64,000 nucleotides of DNA, taken from Symsagittifera roscoffensis. Lineage: Eukaryota; Xenacoelomorpha; Acoela; Convolutidae. The DNA lies in assembly GCF_963678635.1 (NCBI RefSeq), contig NC_087071.1:35581680-35645679 (forward strand), read 5' to 3'. Positions 41,261 to 52,402 of the stretch are shown here, in pieces (position 1 is the first letter of the stretch; every line of letters starts with the position of its first letter). The notes beneath the pieces are model-generated. The model saw only the letters and a program-made list of their open reading frames with translations. It did not search any database and had not been told where the DNA came from. Made by a program: the position numbers and the translations under genes.

Positions 41261-42916
41261 TTAACCTTTCCAGACAAATCCGAGTCGTTTAGCAGTGTTG
41301 TTGCATTGTCCTTGTTTAGTATCAACGGCACCAGGAGCTTGATAACATGGCATTTCTTTTCCATATTTATCTGATGTTTGGTAACTCGGCCTAAGATTGC
41401 CTTCGCTGTCAAACATCGGGCCTTTCCCCCCTCCGAATCCATTGTTCGCAACTTTCACCAACGGGTACAGATTTTTGGCGCCGCGATCTTTTTCTTCGCT
41501 CATCACTTCCTGGGCGTATTTCTGGAACTGTTCCGCTTCGAGCCTCAACAACTCGACGTTTCGATAATCCGTATCGAGTTCGGACGCTCGGATCTTCTGA
41601 TCTTTTTCCTTTCGTTCGTTCGATTGAGCGAGATGGATTTGTTTCAGCGCTTTGTCCTGTTCAAATCGTTCGGCCGCTTTTTTATCCTCGTGTTCTTTGA
41701 ATAGTTCGTCGGCCATAAGCCTTGCATGGCGCATTTCAATAGCTTCGAGTCTTTCTTTTTTCTCTCGGTCTTCTTTTTGTTTCTGTGTTTCGATTCGGTG
41801 TTTGTTTATTGAATCGAACATTTCTTGCTGCTGCTTCATTTTCTCCGCGTTATCCTTGGCGTCTTTCTCCTCTTTTTCCTTCAAAGCCACGAAAAGTCGA
41901 TCTTCTTCCTGATTTTTCTGCTGTCGTAAAATATTTCCCAACTTCTCAGTTTGTTCATCCCGAATTCGAAGTTGTTCATTCAGCATTTGACGTTCTTTTT
42001 GCGCGCGTAGTTTGGCCATTTCTCGTTTTGCGAGCGCAAATCTTCGGATTTTGTCGTCATTCTCTTCTTCATTTTGGCGCTCAATTGCGCTTAGAAGAGT
42101 TTTATTTTCTAGCGTTCCTTCGTGCGCTCTAAGCAATTGTTTCTTTTCTTCCTCCTTTACTCTTTCGATTCTTGCAATTTCTTCGTTGTACTGACGTAAC
42201 GCGTCTTGGATTTCAATGCCTTCCATTTTATCCCGAAGTTTTTCCTTTTCTTTTTCCATATGGCGGTCTTTAACTTGCTTGATTACGTAACTGTTATTTT
42301 TAACAGCCTCCTCGTAGCGCTTAAGAGCGTCTTGTTTCTCCTTAAGCATTGCTTGTTCGTTTTCGGCTATGGCTTTCGCGAGATATTTCGCGTCCGAGTT
42401 CGCTTGGGCCGATTTGATTCGCTTCTTGAGCTTTAACTGTTCGTCTCGTTCTCGTAAAACTTCGGTTAAGGTCAACGCGCTGTGTAGATTTTTAACCCTG
42501 TCGGTTTTCCAGTATTGTAGTTTTTTCGCCTCATCCAAAATCTTTTTTCTTTCTTCGGCTTGAAATTTCGCTTCCTCAATGTCAATGACTTTTCGCTCTT
42601 CTTCATCTTTCGCTTCTCGAATCTTCCGAGCTTCTAGTTTTTTAGCTCTCTGTCCTGCAATTGTATTTGTCCAAGTACTTATAAGTTTCTTACTTTCTGC
42701 CCGTAGTTTTTCACGCTGCTCTTGATTCGCTTTGCCTATTTTTTCGGCCATTGGTTCATCGGATAACTGGTCTTTAATCCTCTCCCATTCTGCTCTGGGT
42801 AAGACTGTAACTTCGTTTAAATTGACCCTCGGAGCTGTGGTCATTGGTCCTTCATTCATCCCTGGTATCATGTTTGGGCCGCCCCGTTTCTGCTGTTTAT
42901 AAATCGCGGTCGTCAT
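41261..42916 (-). CDS. CFAP210: CFAP210-like (CCDC173) TPH-domain axonemal protein, copy B, intact
   Basis: 551 codons in one exon, about the length of animal CFAP210. After a short N-terminal segment rich in Pro and Gly comes an R-A-E-W-E-R-I stretch, then W-T-N-T-I-A-G-Q-R-A-K-K-L-E-A-R-K and I-D-I-E-E-A-K-F-Q-A, which I associate with CFAP210. Residues of about 60-485 are almost entirely charged coiled coil (TPH domain). The C-terminus is Gly-rich and non-coiled. Family members are microtubule inner proteins of ciliary doublet microtubules, so this implies motile cilia or flagella. It has no introns, unlike the host gene in whose intron it lies, which could mean a retrogene origin. The ATG at 42914-42916 is the first in frame. 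Confidence 0.75.
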   Translation of the reverse strand: MTTAIYKQQKRGGPNMIPGMNEGPMTTAPRVNLNEVTVLPRAEWERIKDQLSDEPMAEKIGKANQEQREKLRAESKKLISTWTNTIAGQRAKKLEARKIREAKDEEERKVIDIEEAKFQAEERKKILDEAKKLQYWKTDRVKNLHSALTLTEVLRERDEQLKLKKRIKSAQANSDAKYLAKAIAENEQAMLKEKQDALKRYEEAVKNNSYVIKQVKDRHMEKEKEKLRDKMEGIEIQDALRQYNEEIARIERVKEEEKKQLLRAHEGTLENKTLLSAIERQNEEENDDKIRRFALAKREMAKLRAQKERQMLNEQLRIRDEQTEKLGNILRQQKNQEEDRLFVALKEKEEKDAKDNAEKMKQQQEMFDSINKHRIETQKQKEDREKKERLEAIEMRHARLMADELFKEHEDKKAAERFEQDKALKQIHLAQSNERKEKDQKIRASELDTDYRNVELLRLEAEQFQKYAQEVMSEEKDRGAKNLYPLVKVANNGFGGGKGPMFDSEGNLRPSYQTSDKYGKEMPCYQAPGAVDTKQGQCNNTAKRLGFVWKG

Positions 42917-43345
42917 AATTTTGTCTTTATAACCAGAATGCGTCTATAACTAGCCAGTTTTAGATTTGAATTCAATTTTACATTCAGTAAGAGATTGAAT
43001 GTGTTTTTGTTTTTGAATTGTGACAAAACGCTATCCAAAATTGAAACAGTTCATTGATGAAAATGTGTGTTATGTATTACATATGCACGTTTTTTGAAAA
43101 ATGGCACGTGCATATTTTTCTACCATTTTATACCATAAGAGTGGCTTAAGCAATGTTTTATAAGACAGGTGTAATTTTACCAACAACCAGCAAAATATTT
43201 TGCGCAGTCTAGTTATATTAAGGGTGTTTTTTTTATGAATTCTTTCTCATTTGACTAATATTTGGGCTATTGAAGCCAACCTTTCTGCAATAGGCAGCAA
43301 ACTTTCGCCAAAAACGATAACATGTTTCATAAAAATCGATTGTTT

Positions 43346-45019
43346 TTTGTACAGAAAACGCTTGTTCAGCACAACAACCAGTGAAAAATCAATGAATTGC
43401 AAAAACGTGCGTGAACCAAAAACAATCACTTTTAAAGAAAAATATCATCAGAAATCAGCAAAGTTTTGATGTCTAGTGAATAGAAAGGTCTGACTGCCTG
43501 AATATTAGCAAAATGAGAGGAATTTCATTTGAAAAACGTGTTTTGAAAACACTCTGTACGCAGCAATTTGTAAGCAAAACTTTTTTTTTAAATTGCCCTC
43601 ACACCGCATGCAATTCATGTCCTAAAACATTCAATTTATCAAATAAATCTGAAAAAAACTGATATTGATTATTTCTGGAGCTATTTTATTAGAATTGTCT
43701 TCAACAATTGAAACAAGCGCGGATCCAAGATTTTTTTCTCAAGCGCGGATCCAAGATTTCTTCCAAGCGGATGATTTATGGCTCTTTTTCGTTTTGCCTT
43801 TCATTTGAATTTCCATTTTGAAGCTCAACTTCGTTATAATAAAATGAAGCTCTGCGTGATGATCAAACCAATTTGTGAACAGAATGATTCTTCATTTTTA
43901 AATCATAACTTAACGTATTCAGCCATAATAATACAAAGAACAAATTAAAAAATAGCAAATGCCTAATTCAGTGGAGAAAAGTAAAGGAAAAAATTATTTA
44001 AAAAAAACAATAAAGTTTTTAAATTAAATATTGTACCTCCCCGAAAAAGTATATATCTTATTTATAAAGGTGCAGTTTGAAAATTCTCAGAAATGGAAGC
44101 AGAAAAGGAAAAACGTTAAAAAAGTTTGTGAAACTGGGACCCTTTATATGGTCACAAAAGTTGATTTTTTAAAGAATGAAGCTCATGAAGAGCTCCCCAA
44201 TAAATCCGCTTTTGAGGTACAAAATATTGTATTTTAATGACCAAAATAATTTAAAAAAAGAGTGAATTTGCTCGACTTTTCCCACCATGGTTCTTTATAC
44301 TTTGAAATTTTGGAAACAAACTTAAAAATTCCTATTAAAAAAGAAAAAAAATTGTAAACAAAATTGAAATGATTTTTTTCTAACCACTAAGGGCGATCAA
44401 AAAAGGTAATTTATACATAAAATTAAATTTTTTATACATCAGTGAAGTTTTTGACTCCTTGAGTTCAAAGACAAAAACTAAACAAACTCCTAAAAATATG
44501 GAGGTTTGAAATTTTCCAGTTTTTTCATGTATTGGACAGGTTTATGCGAGTTTTTAAAAATTAAACCTTGATATGAAAGTCCATTATTGCTTTCAGTTGT
44601 CTCCATCACTCCGTTTATAGCTTGTACTATCATAATAAGGCCTTTAAGAGAAAACAAACAAAATTGAGAGCTGATAATTTTCAAAACTGTTTTTATCAAT
44701 CAGCTTTCTTGCAAACTTTTTTTGAAAAATAATTAATTTTTTTAAATTAGATCACTAAAGAAACGGTTTATCTTTTTTGACTTACAGAGAACTAAAATCC
44801 TGATGTTGTTTAGCGCTAAAAATTTTTGTAGAATTGCGCTAGTTTTTAATGGGCAATCAAAATTATAACAATTTTAACTTACCCAACCACTATTATCGAT
44901 TTTAACTATTTCTTTATCACCAGCTTTTGAAGTTACTGATTAATAACGTTACACATTGTCAATTTTTTTACAGTATTAGTTTCAAAGTATTTCTAAGCTT
45001 ATAAGTAGCTTATGTTAGC
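43346..45019. other. Non-coding remainder of intron 2 near exon 2
   Basis: AT-rich sequence. A short duplicated phrase AAGCGCGGATCCAAGATTT occurs near 43716 and 43742. No gene signal seen. Confidence 0.5.
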
Positions 45020-45102
45020 ATAGGTTATAGACTATCCGTTCATCACTCTATGTATTAACATAGCCTATAACCTATACTAATATATGGGGGTCATCAGCCC
45101 CC
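45020..45102. repeat. Inverted repeat followed by a G5/C5 hairpin
   Basis: ATAGGTTATAGACTAT at 45020-45035 pairs with ATAGCCTATAACCTAT at 45060-45075 (15 of 16 positions). GGGGGTCATCAGCCCCC at 45086-45102 is a further perfect 5-bp stem. No function assigned. Confidence 0.7.
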
Positions 45103-45284
45103 CTCGCTGATTTCATCCAACACATACTACACTCATAAGAAGATCTAAGGTAGGGAATTTTTTTGTAAGGTGGTCAGCCCTGGTGATATTTCTATTTAAT
45201 ATACAAGAGGAATAATCAATATTTAGTTTTGTTAGCTATGTAGACTTTTTAATAAGTTGTTCATAGAATAATTTTGAGACTTAC

Positions 45285-45381
45285 TTGAGTAGATTCTGTT
45301 TTGTTGACTGAGGGAGGTTGGGGTTAATGCTCTCAATGTAAGAAGGCTGTTCTCCCTTCTCCTTCAGAAACATCGGGCGGC
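45285..45381 (-). CDS. Exon 2 of gene A
   Basis: Acceptor TTTATTTTAG before 45381 and donor GTAAGT after 45285. 97 nt: 2 + 31 codons + 2. The leading 2 nt complete the Gly codon opened by exon 1 and the trailing AA is completed by the G of exon 3. Encodes R-P-M-F-L-K-E-K-G-E-Q-P-S-Y followed by I-N-P-N-L-P-Q-S. Clearly GC-richer than its flanks. Confidence 0.88.
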
Positions 45382-47789
45382 CTAAAATAAAGAAGCCGAT
45401 TTTGAATCAAGAGCGCTCAGCGAATATGAAAAACTGATGCCGACAAAAAGTTAACAGAGAAAATGAACAGAAGCTGGAACTTGTTTTTGAACGCCTGATT
45501 TCGTTAACTCTAAGTAGCAAATTGTTAAAACCTGGATTCGATAATGGTCGTGATTCTTTTTTAATGAGTTCAGGCTCCAAGTTTTCTTTTTTAGGTAATT
45601 TAGGAGGGGGTGTGCTTTTAAAAGGATTGTCGGTTTAAAGTGACACGGCTTAATTGATCCTAATTGTTTTTTCAAAAATGAATAACAAATGAGAATTCAG
45701 AAAAAAAACTCTGAAATATTTTCTACTTTTTGAACAATTTATTTTTCAGAATATAAAAACAAAAATTTTTCTAAATGAAGCTTCTTAACTATACTTTGTT
45801 TTACCAGTATCAAGTTTTTAGCCGAAACAACCAACTTTACACGACGGCTAAACTCGCTCAAAAATTAACTAAAACTTTTTCAAGCCGGTTTTTGTCAACA
45901 TTAGGTCATGTTTTTGAAAATTTTTGAATCAAGACTAGAAGGGCTCTGTTATGATATATAACTTGACCCATTAGCAGAAAATAAAGAAAAGAAAAGAAAA
46001 GAAGGAAAAAAACAAAAACAAACCCCAAGAAAAGTCCTCCCCATTTTTTCATCAGTCTTTAGGTGAGAAATAATGATAATCTGAGCTATTTTGGAACATA
46101 GTTTGCCATATGACGTTCGTTTACCATATGAGGTTTTATTAAACATAAACTTTTGGAAGGCCAAGATTCTCTCTAGATTTTCAGCCTTTAATCCAGACCG
46201 AAGAGTTAGACATAGGATCAAATTCTGTTTTAATTGACTTATTACTCATTGTTTTTTTCCCTTTTTATGCCATTACAGCCAACAAACAATTTTTTACATG
46301 GTTAGAAAAAATTTTTAAGTCACTTTCTGGAGAAAATTTTTTTGTTGCAAGATGAACTCTATGCTCGATCAAACAAACTTTAAAAAAGCATTCAAAAATT
46401 CTGCAATTTTGTCCTCATTGTAGTCTAGGCTGAACTTTTAGCTCAGATGAATCACAAATGACTATTAATTTTTCTAGATAAATCTAATTTTGATCTTTTC
46501 ATGTTTCCATATGATAAGATAAAATAATTCGATAAAAATTTAGGCCACAAACTTCAATAATCAAGATTTTTTGGAGTGCAAATTTTCTGTGCCTATGAAA
46601 AAGTTACAGTTTCTTTAGTTATAATTCTGACTGAAATTTTTAACGAAGAACTCTCTCGGCAAATCGTCAAAAGCAGTTCCCCTTGGCGATTCTTGCCACT
46701 CAACTTAAGAGTTATCTTGCAAAACAGTAAAACTTAGTTATTGTCTTTTAGGGTATAACATAAATCGAAGCGAAAGTCCGGTGTTTTCCTAATTGAAAAA
46801 ATCTCGTCAACAATTTTGATAAAAAGAAAAAAGGCTGTAATACAATTTCTGTACATGAAAAATGTCAATTGTTGAGTTTTCTTACAACTTTCTGTACGTA
46901 TGGATTTGTAAGAAGATAATCAACCAAGAAAGCATAGTTTCAATTTGATGAAAAATTTGTAAAAAGAAAAAATTTGGAGTGAAAACGCGCATGTGAGACA
47001 AAACTAACTAAGTCACTCATCGGAAAGAAACTCCTTAAGCGCTGCTTCTCAAAGTCTGGATCACACTCCGAAAAACGACTGAGAAAAAATCGGTAGCAAC
47101 AATTCGAGTGATGCTGCTGACCCAAAAAACTGCCAATCAATGTTCAAAAAGCTGCCAATCAATCCTCAGAAGCTTTTTTTGGCATTTGGCATTTTTGACA
47201 TTTGTTGCTATGAGCTGTTAAAAGCATTTTTGATCAATCAGTTAAAAGGTCAGCAAAATTGCTAAGAACCCTAAAAATGACTTAAGCTTGTAGTTGTGAT
47301 GATGCTTTTTTAAGGGCTTCTGATGTCTTGTCCTTCGACTTCCTTTGCCTTATTTTTCCAAATGAAAGAAAGAATTAAGTTCAAGATAAAAAAAAACGCC
47401 CGATTAGAAAGCCACAAAAAAGCAAGAAAGCTTCAACGGGAGTTTTGAATAGTATTTGGTATTTTATATACTCAAATAGGTTAGCTAGTTTAATTATTAG
47501 ATGGAGGGGAATGTAGAGTAGGAATCCATTTTATTCTAAGATTTTTTTCATAGTTTTTTAATTAGATGTAAAGAAACTCACTCTTAGATTGTCAGATCAT
47601 GATTAACCATCTACCAATGGAAGTGTAAGGTTGAGCTCTCTATTGGCAACCAGCTTTAGATCTGCTACAGCCAATTTTGGCTGCATTAGGGGCACCTCCT
47701 CAAAAACTGACATTAAAATTTGACTAAGATTAGAAAAAAAAGTTTCGCTCAACAAAAACTACTGTTAATACGCAGGAAACTATCACTTA

Positions 47790-48330
47790 ACAAAACTTTG
47801 TATAGAGCAGGATAGAGAGTACGCCCAAATAACTCATAGAAGTTACTGATAGTAGAATTAAGACAACTGTTTTTATCAGGGAGGAACTCTGAAAGTTCCG
47901 ACTGCGTTTTTATTTCTATGAAGTAATTTGAAATAAAATGATGGATGAAACTTTCAAAAAAGAAAAAATTTCCAAAAGTTTTTGATGTTTTTTAAATAAT
48001 ATTTACCCAACACGCTATGTAAAGTAGAAAAAGATATACTTCGCATGAAGCAAAATGTTAAATAGACCAAAAAACATACCTCAATTCAATTTGAAAGAAT
48101 TTCTAACACGGATTGAATCTTCTCTAACGCGTTAATAGCGCAAAATATATCGAACGTAATTGATCAAAAGTGGCCAAAATGGAAGTTTTAAACCCCCATA
48201 ATTTTACGAAAATTGATCACAGGTAATAATGCTTTTTTTCTTTGAGCTCATAACAACATAACCTTTCGAGTGATAAAAAAAGAGACAAAAACTACAATGA
48301 GCACAATTATTACCAACAAACTGCGTTTTT
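47790..48330. repeat. Dispersed repeat C, copy 1
   Basis: Shares with copies 2 and 3 an ordered series of words: CAATTCAATTTGAAA (copies 1 and 2), ACGCGTTAATAGCGC (48127; also 58462 in copy 3), and TTTAAACCCC followed by ATAA and GATCACAGGTAA. Strongly diverged, non-coding. Confidence 0.6.
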
Positions 48331-49148
48331 AAAACTAAAGTGACATAGCTTTTCCGCCTTGTTCACTTTATTTCTCGAGCAGCTTTTTCAATTTAAGTTT
48401 TTTTTTAGTTCCATGTGGAAAAACTTGTAGGCTAGTACGTTGCTGCTTTGAACTATCCAGACAAAACTACTGAAATTCTAAACTTCAAATGCTTTTCTCT
48501 AATGGGATTTCATTTTGACAAAGAGTACTGACAACATAGGTTGTTAATTTCTTTTTAACAATTTAATTTCTTTTTAATTTCTTTTTAATTGCTTATATTT
48601 TCGCATAAATTGGATTCAATTCCCCACAACCAATTGGTTCAGTTTTATTTAATCAAATTTTAGGCGATAACTGAAGCGTCATTTGTTCTCCACAATTTAT
48701 TAAATCCAACAAAATTGAGAAATCCTTGATCTCCAACAAAGTACGCAAGCTTTATAATTCGTTTTCGAACTCAACCCCATGCCACCCAAATTGTCGTCCT
48801 TTGTTCGTACTCTTTTGCAACGCTCATTTTGGTCGACAAATTCTATAGCAATTCTTTGATAGCATGGGCTAACATTGTGCACCAATTTTACGAGGGTTGA
48901 AGTGAAAAAATTATTATTTGGTCAGAGATATTTGGTTCTCCCAACATTGTACAGTTCAAAATTCACGCATGGAACTCGAGTGGAATTCCTCTTATAGTTA
49001 CTGCCCGGGTCGTGGCTTTGGTTTTATGATCAAACGAATGCGACTAATTTTGATATTTCCAGACTGCTGCGAAGGAAATTGGATATTTTCAGACCACCGC
49101 AACCAAAATTTGGTATTTCCAGACTTTGCAGACCCACGCAATGTGACG

Positions 49149-49260
49149 CGACCGGCGCGACCAAATGAAAGTTAACCGTGACCAGCGCGACCGGAAAAAA
49201 ATGTCCGCGACCGGCGCGACGGAAGAAAATATTAGGGTAATCGGCTTAACCGAAGATATT
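49149..49260. repeat. Degenerate GCGACCGGCGCGACC minisatellite
   Basis: About three or four units of roughly 34 bp with the CpG-rich core GCGACCGGCGCGAC, alternating with A-rich spacers. Just upstream (49,050-49,140) there are three repeats of a TTTGGTATTTCCAGAC-type word. CpG density is high for this window. Confidence 0.75.
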
Positions 49261-49659
49261 GAACAGCACTCGGGAAAAAATGACTGCAGAAAAACGTTTC
49301 CAAAGTGTTTGACGCAGTTGAAACAATCGACTGAAAAATTTTTCAGCCATAAAAATAAAGAAAAAAAATGATTGATAAAAACAAGGAAGCACTCTCAACT
49401 CCTGTTGAATAAAACACAAGGCGGATAATTTATTGAGAATAAGCAATTAAGAATAAGCAATTAAACTATGTTTAGTCACACTACATCATTGATTTTCAGG
49501 CTTAGGCAACTGCATCACGTTAGTTCGAAGCACTTTGATTGACATTGAAAAAGTCGTAAGCTTGTGTCAAATAAATTTATTCAGTAGCCATTCTTTTATT
49601 TTGTAGTTTTTAAAATTTTTTTGGCGACCCGTTATTCACTCACACTTTATAAGCCAGAC

Positions 49660-50290
49660 TGCTCGTGTCAGGGCGATACTCTGTATGTTCCAACAGCCCT
49701 TCAAGGTGTTTGAGGTAGTGTTTCTTTTAGAAAATTTGGCGAAGCTTTTTTCAGTTTTTTTGCAAAAATCATCCTCCCACACGCAATTTAAAGTATACAG
49801 CAAAACATGTAACATATAGCAAAGTATTTAATAGATGAATTTGCACGCCTCAATTCAATTTGAAACAATTTTTAAGCTGGAGTAAATCTCCGCACAAACG
49901 TTAAACGCTCTAAATTTATTGCGCGTTGATTATGCGCGAAAAAAAAAACAACTCGAGCACCAATATTCCGTCTCTTTCTTGGAAAGCTGGAACAATTATA
50001 TTCAATAAATATTTGCGCTAATATTTAAATTAGTATCCCGGAGTACAATTATGCGAGATATCCAGTTGCGTTTTTTCAATTTTTTTGTTGAATGTAAACT
50101 TGCTAATATGTTCTCATTACATTTTTCAGATCGGTAATATTACATTTTTTGAATAAGTCGACTTGAAAAAACCACTTATAAAAAATTATCGTTATAAATA
50201 TAATTAGTAATAAATAGTATGACCGTATTCTGATAATTTTTGCACTCAACTATTATCGTTTTTTAATGTGATTGTTGGCATAAAAATCTT
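49660..50290. repeat. Dispersed repeat C, copy 2
   Basis: Parallels copy 3 from CTGCTCGTGTCAG to the GAGCACCAATATTCCG (49955) and TTCTGATAATTTTTGCA words. Diverged, non-coding. Confidence 0.6.
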
Positions 50291-51709
50291 GCGTTTTTAT
50301 TGTTATGACTAACATGATTGTTGTTTTGTTCTGACTTTTGAAGAAGGTGATGAATTTATATGCTCGGTTTTTTGGACCTTTTTTTAAAAAACCTTCACTC
50401 TGAATATCGATCCCTGGAGCTTCGTGGACACAACTATATTAACCTGACACATTTTTGTTTGTTTCATATAGTGGTAGACCATCATGCTGAAGGGCCAAAA
50501 AGGTGAAAGCAATACCATTCGGACAAGCCGAAAAAAAAATTCCATTCAACATAACAACAGATTGTCACTTTTTTATGCAGTTTTCACATATTGTTGATGT
50601 AATTCACGTTTTTCTGATGTATTTTTGGCTTCAAGACAGTAATTTGTAGATATGGCGTTTTTTTGAGCGCCCTCCGTTAATACTTTGATGCTGATAGTGT
50701 TACTCGCATTTTTTACGCACGGCGAATTATACAGAACTGCAAATTGAGCAATAGCCTTGAATAGAGCAAGACACCACAGGCTAATAAAAATCGAAGTACT
50801 ATTGGCAGTCGGAACATTCAGGGCTTTGCCTTAATAGATGCAGTTTTGTTACTAATAAACTGTAACTAAAGGGAATTTTTTTATGCTTATCTTTCGAACA
50901 GTTTTTACTATTGTAGAGAATTTTTTTCTATCAAGTTATGGTTTTTTTAGAGGGCTGATTTTCGAAAATAAGAAACTCAAAATTTTGTCGGGCGTTTTAT
51001 AGGGTGAACAAAGATATCCCAAGGCACTAAAAAGACCCTATTTTAACCAAATTCAAATTTTTTTCCTGCGCTGAATTCAAAGTTTTTGCGCCGAAATCTG
51101 CGCAACGTTTTTCGTTATATTTTGGGCTGCTACCCCCTAAAAATTATTTTACATTGGTGCAGTAGGAGCTTTTAGAAAATTTTTTGGATCAGGCAGCCAA
51201 AAACTGACGCTTGCTGAGAAAACTTTATTTGCATGTGAACCGGTTCACGATAAAGTAATTTGAATTATATCAAATTTTTCAATGGTTGATTGGTCTGGTC
51301 AAAAACAAAACTGAGAGTTTTTTACGAATCGATTCAAACTATGCAATAACACGGAAATTTTCAAAAGTCTAATAGATTGAATTGCTGGCTCATAAAGGTT
51401 TTGCAAACCGGTTCAAGTTGAAATCCAGTGAAAAATTCAAGTATTCAAAGTATCTTTGGAGCCGATTAATTTTTTTCGAGCCGATTGATTAATGGAGCCG
51501 GGCTTGCTAGCTTAATTTAAACCAACAACACAGTTGGCGGTTATTTGAAAAATTTGTCATAAAATAGTTCCATAGTGGGATCCTTTGGGTAGTCCTGAGG
51601 TCGAATCCCTGAGGGGGGAAGCATCAATCCTGATTAGTAGTGTTTTTGAGCGATTATACTTTTAAATACATACTGTTTTCTTTTCTTTTTTTTCAATAAA
51701 GACCCCCAC

Positions 51710-51848
51710 CTGAACTCAAGTCTCCAGCTGACCCACTCTCTTCGGTCCCCTCTTCCTCGTTTTCGTCCTCCGGGATGATCTCCAGGAAGTTGCTGTTCTC
51801 ATTGGTTGAGGAGGTGGGGCTGTGAATAAGGGTTACCACTTCTGCCAT
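51710..51848 (-). CDS. Exon 1 (first coding exon) of gene A
   Basis: The ATG at 51846-51848 opens 46 codons plus 1 nt, ending at a GTGGGG donor after 51710. The peptide is acidic after a Ser/Thr-rich start (E-D-E-N-E-E-E-G-T-E-E-S). A good acceptor, ATGTTATGTTTCAG, lies 31 bases upstream of the ATG, so either a 5' UTR intron or a spliced-leader acceptor is likely. Exons 1-6 together encode 261 aa. In the alternative eight-exon model the protein has about 375 aa. I do not recognise the family: no signal peptide, no membrane segment, mixed charged and aromatic composition, probably cytosolic or nuclear. Confidence 0.85.
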
Positions 51849-51915
51849 TATATTCAAATTGACCCTTTTTTCTTTTATCCTGCGCTGAAACATAACATGT
51901 GAAGTTTAAGGCGCA

Positions 51916-52293
51916 CAGACAATTCGGCCAAAGACAATTCAACCAATTGGAAATTCAGACAATTCAGCCAAAAGTATACAGACAATTCAGCCTGAGACAA
52001 TTCAGCCAGTTTTTCTAAGCGCTAGAATCGAAAGAAAAAGTGGAATTGGAGTTATTTCTCGGCTAAAGGCCGCCGGTAGTCGCGCTACGCGCGCGTCGCC
52101 GCTTTGCTGCGATAACCGGCTTCAAATTCTGTAAAGAGTCCTATAACCTCTGTGGGCAAGCGCGCAACACGTTGGCACGCCTGCTTCGGTCACTATTATT
52201 GGCTGAATTGTCTCTGGCAGAATTTTCTGCATACTTTTGACTGAATTATCTGAATTTCATATCGTCTGAAATGTATTTGGCCAAATTGTCTTG
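51916..52293. mobile_element. MITE-like element with GACAATTCAGCC repeats and CpG-rich hairpin, copy 1
   Basis: The left end has AGACAATTCGGCCAAA and the right end TTTGGCCAAATTGTCTT, an inverted pair. GACAATTCAGCC recurs in direct orientation at the left and inverted at the right. The centre (52072-52120) is very CpG-rich, an imperfect hairpin from GCCGGT to ACCGGC. No coding capacity. Copies 2 and 3 have lost the left end. Confidence 0.65.
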
Positions 52294-52402
52294 ACTCGGA
52301 AATTTAAGTATGTCGAGCTCGGTCTTCAAAATGAAAAGTATAAATCCAGGTTTTTATGCGCTGGTTTTTGTTGTTCGGTTCCAGGTTTTTATCCAGGTTT
52401 TT
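52294..52402. other. Junction between hairpin element copy 1 and the tandem array
   Basis: Matches the sequence right of the hairpin element in the full units up to GCGCTGGTTTTTGTT, then jumps to CCAGGTTTTTATCCAGG. It is the remnant of a unit with an internal deletion. Confidence 0.5.

Larger units (their letters stand above)
37803..43345. repeat. Copy B of the 5.5-kb direct tandem duplication
   Basis: Begins 5632 bp after the start of copy A, separated from the end of A by about 110 bp of unique DNA. Collinear with A apart from single-base changes, one additional 20-bp unit in the array, and greater divergence after about 42920. Confidence 0.95.
26647..45284 (-). other. Intron 2 of gene A, 18.6 kb, containing nested genes and mobile elements
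   Basis: Donor GTAAGT at the 45284 side, acceptor TATAG at the 26647 side. It contains the decayed Tc1 copy (27089-28372), MITE A2 (28974-30215), a minisatellite and U2-like sequence (31.5-31.93 kb), and the direct duplication with two TPH genes (32171-43345). The remainder (30.2-31.4 kb and 43.4-45.28 kb) is AT-rich without visible genes, apart from an inverted repeat at 45020-45102. The phase match between exons 2 and 3 (AA + G) is the evidence for one intron. Confidence 0.65.
45382..51709 (-). other. Intron 1 of gene A, 6.3 kb
   Basis: Donor GTGGGG (poor) and acceptor TTTTAG. It contains two copies of a dispersed old repeat (about 47.8-48.3 and 49.66-50.3 kb), a C/G-rich minisatellite at 49149-49260 and a stretch resembling a Tc1-type end near 48,441 (TTTGAACTATCCAGACAAAA). 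No nested gene seen. Confidence 0.6.

Noticed and set aside
45949-46221. 90-codon minus-strand frame in intron 1
   Set aside because: Low-complexity, no splice signals, AT content like the background.
48700-48885. Cys-containing minus-strand frame of 61 codons
   Set aside because: No transposase or other motif could be confirmed and splice signals are lacking.
51590-51615. GGTCGAATCCC, like a tRNA B box
   Set aside because: No A box or cloverleaf can be formed with the upstream sequence; at most a tRNA-derived SINE scrap.
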